DNA of 64,000 nucleotides, from contig JALWVU010000065.1 in NCBI GenBank assembly GCA_027079305.1, positions 1-64,000 on the forward strand. Direction: 5' to 3'. Made by a program: the position numbers and the translations under genes. This document shows positions 52,943-62,232 of the stretch, piece after piece; the stretch's first letter is position 1, and each line of letters opens with the position of its first letter. The notes below the pieces were generated by a model. The model did not search any database. It was not told the origin of the DNA and saw only the letters and a program-made list of their open reading frames with translations. Source of the DNA: Aquificaceae bacterium. GTDB taxonomy: Bacteria > Aquificota > Aquificia > Aquificales > Aquificaceae.

Positions 52943-53547
52943 CTCTTTTCGGGGACGTCGTGGATTACCACCGGTTTTCCTGCCCACTCTGAGAGGATGT
53001 TTATCGCAACCTGGACACCGCTTCCCGCGGCGGCTGTAAACATGGAGCTAACCCCTGCAAGAAGCCCCGCTACGTAAAGGCCCTCCCGAACCTTGTAATC
53101 CCCATCATGCTCTACCATCACCCTCCCGGGCTTTGGGGACTTGGGATTGTCCACCACTTTAACACCCTCACACTTTATTTCGAACCTGTGGAATCCGCTT
53201 GCGAGAACCACATACTCGGATTCGAAGACCTTCCCGCTCTCCGTGTAAACTTTAAAGCTTCCCTTATCACCTTCCACCTTTACAGCCTTATCCTCGAGAA
53301 AATCTACCCCGCCGAACTCCTTTATCTGTTCCTTTATCCTGTCTATAAGCTCCCTGCCGAGTGTTCCCGAGGGCACTCCCGGAGCGTTTCTGAAGAGGGC
53401 CCTGTTCATGTCCGATCTTCCGGTGTCCAAGACCAGATACCTTCTGTTCTCCGCCCACTCCCAGCCCCTTCCCTGAGCAGAGGCGAGCGTGAGTGCACAG
53501 GAAAGCCCGGAAGCTCCTCCACCGATTATAACTACATCGTATCTCAT
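52939..53547 (-). CDS. Small FAD-dependent oxidoreductase (single Rossmann domain)
   Basis: A 202-residue protein. The FAD/NAD ADP-binding fold is at the N-terminus (VVIIGGGASGLSCAL), and the second FAD motif VREGLYVAGLLAG is near residues 155-170. This layout resembles a thioredoxin reductase lacking the NADPH domain and the CxxC pair. The redox partner is unknown. TATAAT lies nine bases before the ATG on this strand. The flippase-like gene overlaps its stop, so both are probably one transcript. Confidence 0.82.
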   Translation of the reverse strand: MRYDVVIIGGGASGLSCALTLASAQGRGWEWAENRRYLVLDTGRSDMNRALFRNAPGVPSGTLGRELIDRIKEQIKEFGGVDFLEDKAVKVEGDKGSFKVYTESGKVFESEYVVLASGFHRFEIKCEGVKVVDNPKSPKPGRVMVEHDGDYKVREGLYVAGLLAGVSSMFTAAAGSGVQVAINILSEWAGKPVVIHDVPEKS

Positions 53548-53556
53548 CAGCGATTA

Positions 53557-53562
53557 ATTATA
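53557..53562 (-). promoter_or_regulatory. Candidate -10 box before the small FAD gene
   Basis: On the minus strand TATAAT (53562-53557) ends nine bases before the ATG at 53547 and overlaps the stop codon of the SbcD-like gene. No ribosome-binding site lies between. Confidence 0.5.
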
Positions 53563-54688
53563 CTCCCTCCTCCACCTTTCTGAGCAGTTCGAGGAACTTC
53601 TTTTCAAGATCCTCGGGCAGGTCCTTTCCGTAGGCGGTCCTGTGGTATTCCCTGTATAGATCCAATGGATCGAGCTTAGAGTGAAGCTCGGGATCCGCGA
53701 TGGGTTTCACCTGATCCGTTATCAGCTCTATCTTTATCAACCTCTCCCCCAATTCTTCTCTCAAGTTATCTACGAGGAGAGGGAAGCTCGTTTTGTCCTC
53801 CACCCTTACGAACACTTTAAGATATCCCTCCTCGGACCTGAGCTCTTCCAATCTGCTCAGAACCTCATTCTGCCTAAGATCGAAGACTTTCAGGGGGTTT
53901 TTGAGATCTACTTTGACAGCTTCTACCTTGGGAGTTCCTTCCTCCAGAAGGACAAGGTTGAAAAACTTACCATCTCCCGCCTCGGAGAAGTCCAGCTGGT
54001 AGAGGGATCCCGTGTAGTAGGCGTAGGTCGGTGCGTTCTCTATCCTCTGGTATCTGTGGACGTGTCCGAGGGCTACGTAGTCGAATACATCGCTCAGGCT
54101 CGAGGGCTGGACCGCGTAGTGCTGAGTTATGGTCGCCTCCTTTTCAGTTCTCGTATACCTGGAGCCTGCCACGAATAGGTGCGCCAGGAGGATTTTGTAT
54201 CTGGCGCCTCTGACCTGACTCGCCAGGTAGGTTATGAACTGGGACACCAGATCGGCGTAATTCTTTTTAGCCTCCTCCGAGGCTGAGGTTATCACCCTCT
54301 CGGAGGGATAGGGGAGACAGGCAACCTTAAGATCTCCCAAGCTGTAGATACATTCCTCCCTGCTGGGCCTGTCGTAGATGTGGACGTTGGCCAGCTTAGA
54401 AAGTTTTTTGATGCTCCTCATGAAGTCGTAGCTGTCATGATTGCCCGATATTAGAACAACCTCAAGATCGAGATCCTTCAGCCTAAGAAAAAAGTCAAAC
54501 ACAAGTTCCTTGGACTCGTTGTCTGGATTGGCTTTGTCAAAAACGTCTCCCGCCACAAGGACGAGGTCCGGGGAGTTCTCTTTTGCGAACTGGACCACCT
54601 GATCGAGGGCGTAGGAGAGGTCCGGATTTCTGCTCACCTTGCCAAGAGTCTTCCCAGCATGCAGATCAGCTATGTGCAAGAGCCTCAT
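53558..54688 (-). CDS. DNA repair exonuclease, SbcD/Mre11-like
   Basis: A 376-residue calcineurin-like phosphoesterase. The metal motifs are LHIADLHAGK (residues 4-13), VLVAGDVFDKAN, LISGNHDS, LLAHL and ALGHVHRYQ. The C-terminal capping region (about 260-376) fits Mre11/SbcD. With SbcC or Rad50 it would process double-strand breaks and hairpins, but no SbcC gene is next to it in this window. It overlaps the LOG-family gene by 23 bp in the same direction. Confidence 0.9.
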   Translation of the reverse strand: MRLLHIADLHAGKTLGKVSRNPDLSYALDQVVQFAKENSPDLVLVAGDVFDKANPDNESKELVFDFFLRLKDLDLEVVLISGNHDSYDFMRSIKKLSKLANVHIYDRPSREECIYSLGDLKVACLPYPSERVITSASEEAKKNYADLVSQFITYLASQVRGARYKILLAHLFVAGSRYTRTEKEATITQHYAVQPSSLSDVFDYVALGHVHRYQRIENAPTYAYYTGSLYQLDFSEAGDGKFFNLVLLEEGTPKVEAVKVDLKNPLKVFDLRQNEVLSRLEELRSEEGYLKVFVRVEDKTSFPLLVDNLREELGERLIKIELITDQVKPIADPELHSKLDPLDLYREYHRTAYGKDLPEDLEKKFLELLRKVEEGV

Positions 54689-55427
54689 GGTTTTTCAAAA
54701 TCCTCCTAAGTTTCTCCATAAAGCTTGTCACCTCCCCGTAGTATTCCTCAAGGTAGCGATACTTCTCCTTACTGCGTTCGTAAACGAGATCGACAACCTC
54801 TTGGGGACTGTCCACCAGGCTCATTAAACCCACGTCCTTCTCGCCTATCGTCCCCGCAGGAACCATAACCTTCTTCATGTAGTCCAGTAGCGGAGACCAG
54901 AACTCGCTTCCGAACAGAATAAGGGGAAACTTGTAGCTCTTTCCCGTCTGTATCAGGGTGAGGGCCTCGAAGAGCTCATCGAAGGTCCCGAAACCCCCCG
55001 GAAATATAACGTAGGCGAGGGAATATTTTAAGAGCATAACCTTTCTGACGAAGAAGTAATCGAACTTGAGGGATAGGTTCTGATACTTATTAGGATGCTG
55101 TTCTGTAGGTATCTCTATGTTCAGTCCCACAGAGAGGGTTCCGCTGTCGTGGGCGCCCCTGTTGGCCGCCTCCATTATGCCCGGTCCTCCACCCGTTATG
55201 ATAGCGTATCCGAGCTTTCCGAGGTTGAAGGCGGTCTCGTAGGCGAGCCTGTAGTATTTGTCCTCCTCTTTTGCCCTTGAGCTTCCGAAAAAGGTTACAG
55301 CGGGACCGACGTTTGCAAGCTCGTCGAACCCCTGAACGAACTCACTCATTATCTTGAGGACACGCCAGGTATCCCCCTGCCTGAGCTTCAGCTCCTCTAT
55401 TATCCTGAGGCTGTTGTCCTTACTCAT
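54666..55427 (-). CDS. LOG family protein (cytokinin-riboside phosphoribohydrolase type)
   Basis: A 253-residue Rossmann-like protein with the LOG signatures GGGPGIMEAANRGA and PGGFGTFDELFEALT. Members hydrolyse nucleoside monophosphates at the N-glycosidic bond and were formerly called lysine decarboxylases. VTFFGSSRAKEED is the N-terminal nucleotide-binding segment. It overlaps the small secreted gene by 8 bp and SbcD by 23 bp. The physiological substrate in bacteria is unclear. Confidence 0.9.
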   Translation of the reverse strand: MSKDNSLRIIEELKLRQGDTWRVLKIMSEFVQGFDELANVGPAVTFFGSSRAKEEDKYYRLAYETAFNLGKLGYAIITGGGPGIMEAANRGAHDSGTLSVGLNIEIPTEQHPNKYQNLSLKFDYFFVRKVMLLKYSLAYVIFPGGFGTFDELFEALTLIQTGKSYKFPLILFGSEFWSPLLDYMKKVMVPAGTIGEKDVGLMSLVDSPQEVVDLVYERSKEKYRYLEEYYGEVTSFMEKLRRILKNHEALAHS

Positions 55428-55626
55428 AGATGTCTTTCAGCATCTCCTCTATCTTAAGCTCCTCTCCCTTGGGATTCACCTTGGCGGGATACCTAAGGTA
55501 GCGTTTTTTCTTAGACTTCTTTTTCTTAACATAGCTCTCCTTTTTGGCCACGTAGGTTCCCTTCTCCTTGGATACCGCTGGAAGTGTAAGGACAAGGGCT
55601 AAAGCGAATACGAGAACTCCTTTCAC
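55420..55626 (-). CDS. Small secreted Lys-rich protein
   Basis: A 68-residue product with a signal peptide (about residues 1-19, LVFALALVLTLPAVS) and a strongly basic middle (KKESYVKKKKSKKKRY). It is not recognised. The start is GTG with GGAGG six bases ahead, 10 bp after dnaN. It overlaps the LOG gene by 8 bp, so translation is coupled. The charge suggests binding to anionic envelope or nucleic-acid polymers, but this is speculation. Confidence 0.65.
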   Translation of the reverse strand: MKGVLVFALALVLTLPAVSKEKGTYVAKKESYVKKKKSKKKRYLRYPAKVNPKGEELKIEEMLKDIYE

Positions 55627-55636
55627 CTCCTTCCTC

Positions 55637-56728
55637 CTAAACGCGCATCGGCATAATTATACATCTGTAGGGATCCTTCTCGTAATCGTCCGATTCCAAC
55701 AGGGCCGCGGTATCCGGAGTGGTAAACCTGAACCAGACCTTTCCCGAGTCGAAGGAGTCGAGGGCCTCGAGTATGTATTTACCGTTGAAGCCTATCTCAA
55801 AGGGATCACCTATGTAGTCCACGTCCAGCTCCTCCCTACCCTCACCGAACTCGGGATCGATGAACTCTAAGACCGCCAGATTATCGCTGAGGGTTATCTT
55901 CACCGGAAACACCTTACCCTCCGAAAGTCCCGAGAGCCTTTTGAGTGCCCGTGTGGTCTCTTCAACGTCCAGAAGGACCTCCGCTGCAAACTCCTTGGGT
56001 ATAACCGCCAGATAGTCGGGATACTCACCCTCCAGAAGCCTTATTATCAGCTTCCACCCCTCACTGGAGAAGTAGGCGAAGTTCCCGTCCTCGCTCTTGG
56101 AGACCTTGACATCTTCTATACCCGTAAGAAGTCTCTGGATAACCTTCATGCTCTTCCTGGGAACCAGAAGCTCGTAGGGAAAGTTCCCCTCCGGTTCATA
56201 CAGGGCAAGCCTGTGGCCATCGGATCCTACGAAGTGGATCTTACCCTCGTAACCCCTCATGAACATACCCTGTAGAGCTATCCTCGTCTCCTCCTTAGCT
56301 ATGGCGTATTCGGTCTTATTTATTCCCTCGAGAATTAGGTTCCCGTTTATGGACTCCTCTCCCTCCTTTACTTCGGGGAATTCGGGGAAGTCCTCGGTGG
56401 GAACCGTCGGGAGCTTGAATTTACTCCTTCCTCCGGTTATCAGAAGCTTCTCCTCCTCAGTCTGAAGGTTTACGACAGCTGAAGAGAGGTTCCTGACTAT
56501 GTCCGCAAGACTTCTCGAGCTCACGCAGACTGAGCCTTCTTCCTCCACATCAGCCTTCAGGGAAAGCACCAGGTAGTTTTCAAGGTCGGTGGCTTTGATT
56601 ACGAGCCTGTCTTCCTCCGCGGATAGTAAGAAGTTGGTAAGTATCGGAAGAGCGGACTTCTTCTCGGTAGCTTCCTTTGCTTTCTTAAGGGCTTCCTCAA
56701 ACTCCTCCCTGTCGATCTGTAGTTTCAT
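55637..56728 (-). CDS. dnaN: DNA polymerase III beta sliding clamp
   Basis: A 363-residue three-domain clamp that encircles DNA and tethers polymerase III. Typical segments are [25 protein letters not shown], the central [15 protein letters not shown] and the C-terminal [10 protein letters not shown], matching the family ending that forms the protein-binding pocket. GGAGGAAGG precedes the ATG. It heads a minus-strand group with the small secreted, LOG, SbcD, FAD and flippase-like genes; no dnaA or gyrB adjoins it, so an origin is not indicated here. Confidence 0.96.
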   Translation of the reverse strand: MKLQIDREEFEEALKKAKEATEKKSALPILTNFLLSAEEDRLVIKATDLENYLVLSLKADVEEEGSVCVSSRSLADIVRNLSSAVVNLQTEEEKLLITGGRSKFKLPTVPTEDFPEFPEVKEGEESINGNLILEGINKTEYAIAKEETRIALQGMFMRGYEGKIHFVGSDGHRLALYEPEGNFPYELLVPRKSMKVIQRLLTGIEDVKVSKSEDGNFAYFSSEGWKLIIRLLEGEYPDYLAVIPKEFAAEVLLDVEETTRALKRLSGLSEGKVFPVKITLSDNLAVLEFIDPEFGEGREELDVDYIGDPFEIGFNGKYILEALDSFDSGKVWFRFTTPDTAALLESDDYEKDPYRCIIMPMRV

Positions 56729-56778
56729 TACCTTCCTCCGGATGGTGTTTAAAGTATTTTAACTGAAAGTCAAGTAAA

Positions 56779-57807
56779 ATGTTTATTACAGTGATGATAA
56801 GAGTAATATTACTCTTACTATTATTCTCTTTTCTATCTCTTTTCTCATTCTCATCAGATCTTAAAGGCTTTTCCTATAAACCAGGCAGGGGTCTGAAGAT
56901 AAAATTTCTTAAAACAACCGTAGGTGGCTATATAACGTCAGTATATGAAAAAAGCCAAGAATATGAAGAGTTTAGTATAGATGACATAGCATTTCTCATC
57001 TACGGCAAGCCTGTAAACAGGCTCCGGTATTTCTTGGAACTTGAACTTGATGACTCTTACTCCGTTGTCAATGGGAATGAAAGGGTTAAAAAAAAGATAG
57101 ACTTTGAAAGAGCGTATATAGATATAGAAACAAGCGATGCACTGAAGTTAAGGGTAGGTAGATTCATAACACCTGTAGGTCTCTGGAATCCAATACATAT
57201 TAATGTTCTTAAATGGACTACTTCCGATCCACTAACCGCAACAAAGTTCTTTCCAAAGTTTACTACAGGTATTCAGCTCTTCGGAGAATTACCGGAGGGC
57301 TTTTCTTACTCCCTCTTTTTACAAAAGAACAAAGGCATTAGCGAAAGCTACAACAACTTCTTAGCAAGGAAGCTTATAGGTGGAGAGGTAAGAAAAGAAT
57401 TTTCTGACAATATAAAGGCAGGCTTAAACGGTGGATGGTTTGAGATAAGAGTTCCTAAGGAAGAACTTACTTTTTTAGGTCTGAACGCTATATACAAAAT
57501 TCCCAGAATAGAGCTGTCTGCTGAATTTATGTATGGTGTAGAAAAAGAGAAATACATACCCGGCAATTCCATATGGAGCTACAGACTTTCGTACTATCTC
57601 CAGGGTGTTTACAGAATTGTAAAGGGTAACTACGCAGTATTCAGATACGGATTCTTTAAGGATAAATCGGATAGGAAAAATTACAGAATACTGACTCTCG
57701 GTTGGAACTACAGACCCGTTTACTACATAGCTTTGAAGGCGGAGTATCAGTTCCGGGAAAAGAAAGAGCTTAACAAATTCTTAGCTTCCTTTTCGTGGAT
57801 GTTTTAG
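56779..57807 (+). CDS. Outer-membrane porin-like protein
   Basis: A 342-residue protein with a signal peptide (VILLLLLFSFLSLFSFSS), alternating strands rich in Tyr and Phe, and a terminal Trp-Met-Phe ending as in outer-membrane barrels. AYIDIETSDALKLRVGRFITPVGLWNP resembles the phosphate/pyrophosphate-selective porin group. The start is uncertain: ATG 56779, GTG 56791 or ATG 56794; TAAAAT at 56775-56780 would favour one of the later two. A/T-rich codon use differs from the core genes. A PstS-like gene follows 2 bp later. Confidence 0.75.
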   Translation: MFITVMIRVILLLLLFSFLSLFSFSSDLKGFSYKPGRGLKIKFLKTTVGGYITSVYEKSQEYEEFSIDDIAFLIYGKPVNRLRYFLELELDDSYSVVNGNERVKKKIDFERAYIDIETSDALKLRVGRFITPVGLWNPIHINVLKWTTSDPLTATKFFPKFTTGIQLFGELPEGFSYSLFLQKNKGISESYNNFLARKLIGGEVRKEFSDNIKAGLNGGWFEIRVPKEELTFLGLNAIYKIPRIELSAEFMYGVEKEKYIPGNSIWSYRLSYYLQGVYRIVKGNYAVFRYGFFKDKSDRKNYRILTLGWNYRPVYYIALKAEYQFREKKELNKFLASFSWMF

Positions 57808-57809
57808 GC

Positions 57810-58226
57810 ATGGTGTTGGTGCTGGGGCTTTTGCTTGCTCTTTGGGTGTCGTGCATCGGATGGGGAGGGGATATAGTGTTCGTAGTTAGCAAGGATGTTA
57901 AGGTAGAGAAATTGTCCAGAAGAGATCTCAGGAAGATCTTTCTCAAAGAAAAGGAATTTATGGATGGATATTCCGCTATACCTGTTAATTTACCTCCCAA
58001 CAACCCTCTCCGTGTAGAGGTTCAGAAGAAAATCCTGAACATGGATGAAGAGGAGCTTCAGCTCTTTTGGAATAGAAAGTATTTAAACGGTATAGACCCT
58101 CCCCCAGTATTTGCTTCCCAAGAAGCGGTAAAAGCTTTTGTAAAAAAGATAAAGGGAGCTATAGGATACATAGATGAGTCGCAGTTGGACGAAGATCTGA
58201 AGGTAGTATTCAGGTTAAAGAGATGA
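57810..58226 (+). CDS. Short PstS-like periplasmic binding protein
   Basis: A protein of about 138 residues: a signal sequence, then IVFVVSKDVKVEKLSRRDLRKIFL and AIPVNLPPNNPLRVEVQKKIL, ending in IKGAIGYIDES. These match one lobe of the phosphate-ABC-transporter substrate-binding family, about half the length of true PstS. Such short forms are often encoded beside sensor kinases. ATG 57810 is 2 bp after the porin stop; GTG 57795 is an alternative. The stop overlaps the kinase start (ATGA), suggesting a joint sensing role. Confidence 0.78.
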   Translation: MVLVLGLLLALWVSCIGWGGDIVFVVSKDVKVEKLSRRDLRKIFLKEKEFMDGYSAIPVNLPPNNPLRVEVQKKILNMDEEELQLFWNRKYLNGIDPPPVFASQEAVKAFVKKIKGAIGYIDESQLDEDLKVVFRLKR

Positions 58227-60253
58227 AACCCTTAAAGTTGAGTTTCAGGCTGAAGGTAACTATAGCCTTCCTGCTCGCGGGTCTTGTGCCCTATATGCTA
58301 TTCTCAGTTTTCTCCGTGGTCAATATGGAAAGGATCTTGAAGGATAACGTTGAGAAAAGGCTTAGTTCAGAAGCTTACTTTTTACTTCACGAAATAACAG
58401 AAGTTGTCCGTTCTTTGAACAATCAACTCTTGCAATGGGCTCAGCTTCAGATAATGGACGATGTGCTCGTAGGAGATGTGGATAAGAGGATATCCCGATT
58501 CCTGTCCAGGGTTCACAAGGAACTCGGATTTAAAGGATACATACTGTGTCTTGACGATAAGGGTAAAGCGGTAGCATCTTCCCCGCCCGAGTTGGAAGGC
58601 TTATCCTTTAGGTCGGATAAAAGGGTTCACACCGGGAACGGAGGGAAGTTTCTCGTGCTCAGGGCCCCAATATATGCTTCCTTTAAAAAGGATATGAGAA
58701 TAGGTGAACTAGTGCTCTTATATTCTTTTGAGAACTTTCGGGATATGCTTCCCGATGATAAAAACAGAAAAGGTGCTCTTATAAACAGAGATTTGAACGT
58801 ATCCGTATCCTCTTTCTCAAAAAAACTTCCTTATCCAGAAGAAGATGAGGGGTTTTTAGACTTTGGGGGTTATCTGATTCATTACAGAAGATTCAATGAC
58901 AATGTTATGGGCAAGAACTGGATCCTATTTTTGGGGGTAAACAGAAGCATAATCCTGTCTCCTATCAAAGATATGGCTTTGCTCATGGCAGGTTCAGCTT
59001 TCGCAGGTGCTTTGCTTATAGTTTCAACCTCTTTTCTGCTATCCTCACGAACTCTGAAGCCTTTAGAGCTTATAGCTGATACCGCTCAGTATATAACAAG
59101 AACAAGAGATTACGGGAAAAGGGTCCCTGTAAAGGGAGAGGACGAACTTGCTAAGCTGTCTTCCGCCTTCAACAGCATGCTCGATGAAATCCAGAAGGCC
59201 CTTCAGGAGATAGAGGAAGAGAACGTTCGGAGGCTGAGACTTTTCAGAAAACTTGTGGAGATGTTTTCTATAATCCTACAGCAAGAAGATGAGCAAGACC
59301 TCTTAAGGGTTGCGGTAAGTGAACTTAGAGATTTCCTGAATGTAGATGTGAGCTTTACAAAGGAAAGAAGAAATCTGAGTTACAGGATAGAAGCGGACGT
59401 TTTTGAAAACGGATCACTTAAAAGAAAGGTGATCGGATTTCTATCTTTTAATCTTGAGAAACCTCCTCCCGAAATGGATGAGTTCTTAAGCTCGATCGCC
59501 AAGCTAATCTCCTTCCAGATAAGCAGGTTGAATATGTTCAGATTTCAAAGTTATCTAAGGGAACGTGCGGAGTCCGCATCGAGGGCGAAGTCTATGTTTA
59601 TAGCCAACATGTCCCACGAACTCAGAACGCCTTTGAACGCGATAATAGGCTTCGCCCAGTATCTCCAGACGGACCCCTCCCTCGATGAAACCTACAAAGA
59701 GATAGCAAAGAACATAGAGCTATCCGGCAGACATCTGCTCTCGATAATAAACGATATCCTTGACTTTTCTAAAGCTGAAGCGGGTAGGTTGAAAGTCTCA
59801 AAAGAGAAGGTGAACCTTAAAGATCTTATAAATGAAGTGGAGGTTATGATAAGGCCCTCCGCGAAGGAAAAAGGTCTTGATCTTTATATAGATAAGCCCG
59901 ACATAGAACTCGAAACCGATCCTAAACTGCTCAAACAGATCCTTATAAACCTCCTTTCGAACGCTGTGAAGTATACTGAGAAGGGGAACGTAAAGCTCAA
60001 GATAGAAAAGCATAGCTCGGAGCTTAAGTTCAGAGTGATAGATACGGGGATAGGCATACCAAAGGAAGATCAAAAAAGGATTTTCGAAGTCTTCGAACAG
60101 CTTGACAATCCTTTGCAGAAGAAGTATAAAGGAACAGGGCTCGGTCTTGCCCTAACAAAGAAGCTTGTAGAGATCATGGGAGGGAAGATAGGAGTGTATT
60201 CCGAAGGTGAGGGTAGGGGTTCGGAGTTTTGGTTTACACTACCGATACGCTAA
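58223..60253 (+). CDS. Membrane sensor histidine kinase
   Basis: A 676-residue kinase. A first membrane helix (about 10-30), a periplasmic Cache-like sensor (about 35-250), a second helix (about 255-275), HAMP (about 275-335, LKPLELIADTAQYI), a coiled linker and a GAF-like segment precede the HisKA domain with phospho-acceptor His465 (SHELRTP). HATPase_c motifs are NLLSNAVKYT, DTGIGIP and GTGLGLALTKKLVE. It is encoded with the PstS-like protein and converges with a REC-HD-GYP regulator (4-bp overlap), its likely but unproven partner. Confidence 0.94.
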   Translation: MKPLKLSFRLKVTIAFLLAGLVPYMLFSVFSVVNMERILKDNVEKRLSSEAYFLLHEITEVVRSLNNQLLQWAQLQIMDDVLVGDVDKRISRFLSRVHKELGFKGYILCLDDKGKAVASSPPELEGLSFRSDKRVHTGNGGKFLVLRAPIYASFKKDMRIGELVLLYSFENFRDMLPDDKNRKGALINRDLNVSVSSFSKKLPYPEEDEGFLDFGGYLIHYRRFNDNVMGKNWILFLGVNRSIILSPIKDMALLMAGSAFAGALLIVSTSFLLSSRTLKPLELIADTAQYITRTRDYGKRVPVKGEDELAKLSSAFNSMLDEIQKALQEIEEENVRRLRLFRKLVEMFSIILQQEDEQDLLRVAVSELRDFLNVDVSFTKERRNLSYRIEADVFENGSLKRKVIGFLSFNLEKPPPEMDEFLSSIAKLISFQISRLNMFRFQSYLRERAESASRAKSMFIANMSHELRTPLNAIIGFAQYLQTDPSLDETYKEIAKNIELSGRHLLSIINDILDFSKAEAGRLKVSKEKVNLKDLINEVEVMIRPSAKEKGLDLYIDKPDIELETDPKLLKQILINLLSNAVKYTEKGNVKLKIEKHSSELKFRVIDTGIGIPKEDQKRIFEVFEQLDNPLQKKYKGTGLGLALTKKLVEIMGGKIGVYSEGEGRGSEFWFTLPIR

Positions 60254-61305
60254 TCCTTCAGTTCCTCATATATTTCATCGAGTTTGCTGTGTATTTTCTC
60301 GAAAGTGTCCAGAACTTCCGGATCGAAATGTTCCCGCTTAGTTCTTTCATCTCCGTGCAGGATTATTCTGTAAGCCTCTTCGTGGGTAAGGGGTGGTTTG
60401 TAAGGCCTCTTACTCCTCAGAGCATCGTAGACGTCCGCAAGGCTGACTATGCGGGCGGAGATAGGGATTTCCTCTCCTTTTAAACCCTGAGGGTATCCGC
60501 TCCCATCCCACCTTTCGTGATGGCAGAGGGCTATATCTTTTGCCATCTGTATCACCGGGGCCTTCGAGCCTTCAAGTATCCGTGCACCTATAATCGTATG
60601 CCTCTTCATAACCTCCCACTCCTCCAGGGTGAGAGGTCCCTCCTTGAGAAGGTTCTTTTCAGGAATCCCTACCTTCCCTATATCGTGCATCGGGGAGGCG
60701 TAGAATATCTTCTCCGCAAAGTCTCTATCCATACCCATGGAGAGGGCTATCTCCTTGGAGTAATGGGCTATCCTCTTTATGTGGTTTCCGGTTTCGGGAT
60801 CCTTATACTCCGCAGCTTTGGAGAGTCTGTAAAGCGTGTCTATATAAGCTTCTCTCAACTCTTCCGTTTTCTTTTTTACCTCCTTCTCAAGTTCCTCGTT
60901 GTAGTTTCTCAGAAGATCGTGATATTTCTTTATCTTTATCGTATTTCTCAAACGGAGACGTAGCTCCTCCATATCTATGGGTTTTGTCAGAAAGTCGTCC
61001 GCTCCGGCTTCTATGCCCTTTAGCCTGTCTTCCCTCGCGTCCAGAGCGGTGACCATTATCACGGGGATGAACTCAGTCTGGGGGTTGCTCTTGATGGTCT
61101 TCGTTGCTGTAAATCCGTCCATACGTGGCATCATGGCGTCCATCAGAATCACATCTGGTTTCACCTCTTCAATCATCTCAAGGGCTTCTTCACCGTCTTG
61201 AGCCTCCACCACATCATAGCCCCACCTCTTGCAAAACAGTTTTATGAGCGTTCTGTTCTGAGGCTCGTCATCTACCACAAGAACCTTAACTCCCTTATCT
61301 TCCAT
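60250..61305 (-). CDS. Response regulator with REC and HD-GYP domains
   Basis: A 351-residue cyclic-di-GMP phosphodiesterase-type regulator. The receiver domain has VVDDEPQN, phospho-acceptor Asp56 (ILMDAMMPRMDG), VTALDA and the Lys in LTKPID. The HD-GYP domain (about 150-340) has HDIGKVGIP and HHERWDGSGYPQGLKGEEIP, so the catalytic residues are intact. A coiled coil links the two. It faces the histidine-kinase gene and would connect that signal to c-di-GMP turnover. Confidence 0.95.
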   Translation of the reverse strand: MEDKGVKVLVVDDEPQNRTLIKLFCKRWGYDVVEAQDGEEALEMIEEVKPDVILMDAMMPRMDGFTATKTIKSNPQTEFIPVIMVTALDAREDRLKGIEAGADDFLTKPIDMEELRLRLRNTIKIKKYHDLLRNYNEELEKEVKKKTEELREAYIDTLYRLSKAAEYKDPETGNHIKRIAHYSKEIALSMGMDRDFAEKIFYASPMHDIGKVGIPEKNLLKEGPLTLEEWEVMKRHTIIGARILEGSKAPVIQMAKDIALCHHERWDGSGYPQGLKGEEIPISARIVSLADVYDALRSKRPYKPPLTHEEAYRIILHGDERTKREHFDPEVLDTFEKIHSKLDEIYEELKD

Positions 61306-61309
61306 ACCC

Positions 61310-62230
61310 CTAACTTAGGATAAGATAAACTCCCCTGACCTTTCCCTTCAAGCCGGAGCCTACCACAAGCTCACCTTCAGGTTTTTTTATAACTATGAAG
61401 CTGTCCGTAAGGGACGAGATCTTATCCGGGGGGAGATTGAAACTGGCTGTCGCAAGGGCGTCGAGCCTGGCACCGCAGAAGTCGTCTTCCACGAGGGTTA
61501 GACTTGAGTAAAAGTTCTCCTGACTTCCCTTCTCCGGATTGAGTATGTGGTGGATCTCCTTCGATCCTATGAACCTCTCGTAATCTCCGCTCGTTGATAT
61601 GGTCGTCTTCCCCTCCTTCGTCTCTATTACCCCCATGTGTCCCTTACCGTCCGGACTCTTTATCGCTATCTTCCACCTCCTTCCAAAGGTGCATATCTCC
61701 CCCCCTATGGAGACGAGAACCTCCGTAGCTCCCATGTCTATGAGGAACTCCGCGAGCTTCTGGGAGGTCCATCCCTTTGCTATTCCTCCGAGATCCAGCC
61801 TCATACCCTCTTCCTCCAGAAAGACCTCATTTCCTTTGATCTTGACCTTTCCGTAGTTCACCAGCCTTCTGAGCTTTTCCAGTTCCGAAGGAGATGGAAT
61901 CCTTTCTTTCCCGGTTCCGAAACCGTAAAGGCCCTGAGTAAGAACACCTACGGTGGGATCGAAGAGTCCTCCCGTTTCCCTGGCTATCTCCACCGCCTCC
62001 TTTATCAGCTCCACAACATCGAGCGGGCACCTCACAGGCGATATTCCCGCATATCTGTTTATCTTTGATATAAAAGAGTCCTCCCTGTAGGCGGAGAGCT
62101 TCCTCTCGTAGTCCCGTGCCATCGCGTAGGCTTCCTCCAGCAAGTTTTTCCCGAGATCCCCCTTTATAAGTATCTCGGTGGACATCACCGTCCCTCTCAG
62201 CTCTCTAAGTTTTCTGAAAACGCCCAGCAT
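61310..62230 (-). CDS. apbE: FAD:protein FMN transferase
   Basis: A 306-residue ApbE protein that attaches FMN to Ser/Thr of secreted or membrane redox proteins. Diagnostic segments are ETGGLFDPTVGVL, LDLGGIAKGWTSQ, VSIGGEI, ISTSGDYERF, HHILNPEKG and ATASFNL with the acidic metal site. ATG 62230 is chosen because GGAGG lies eight bases ahead; GTG 62239 would be within that site. There is no clear signal peptide or lipobox, unusual for an enzyme that normally works outside the cytoplasm. A candidate target, DUF3570, is encoded upstream. Confidence 0.93.
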   Translation of the reverse strand: MLGVFRKLRELRGTVMSTEILIKGDLGKNLLEEAYAMARDYERKLSAYREDSFISKINRYAGISPVRCPLDVVELIKEAVEIARETGGLFDPTVGVLTQGLYGFGTGKERIPSPSELEKLRRLVNYGKVKIKGNEVFLEEEGMRLDLGGIAKGWTSQKLAEFLIDMGATEVLVSIGGEICTFGRRWKIAIKSPDGKGHMGVIETKEGKTTISTSGDYERFIGSKEIHHILNPEKGSQENFYSSLTLVEDDFCGARLDALATASFNLPPDKISSLTDSFIVIKKPEGELVVGSGLKGKVRGVYLILS

Positions 62231-62232
62231 AC

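Noticed and set aside
55637-56778. Replication origin next to dnaN
   Set aside because: No dnaA, gyrB or recF neighbours, and no cluster of DnaA-box-like sequences in the 50-bp gap.
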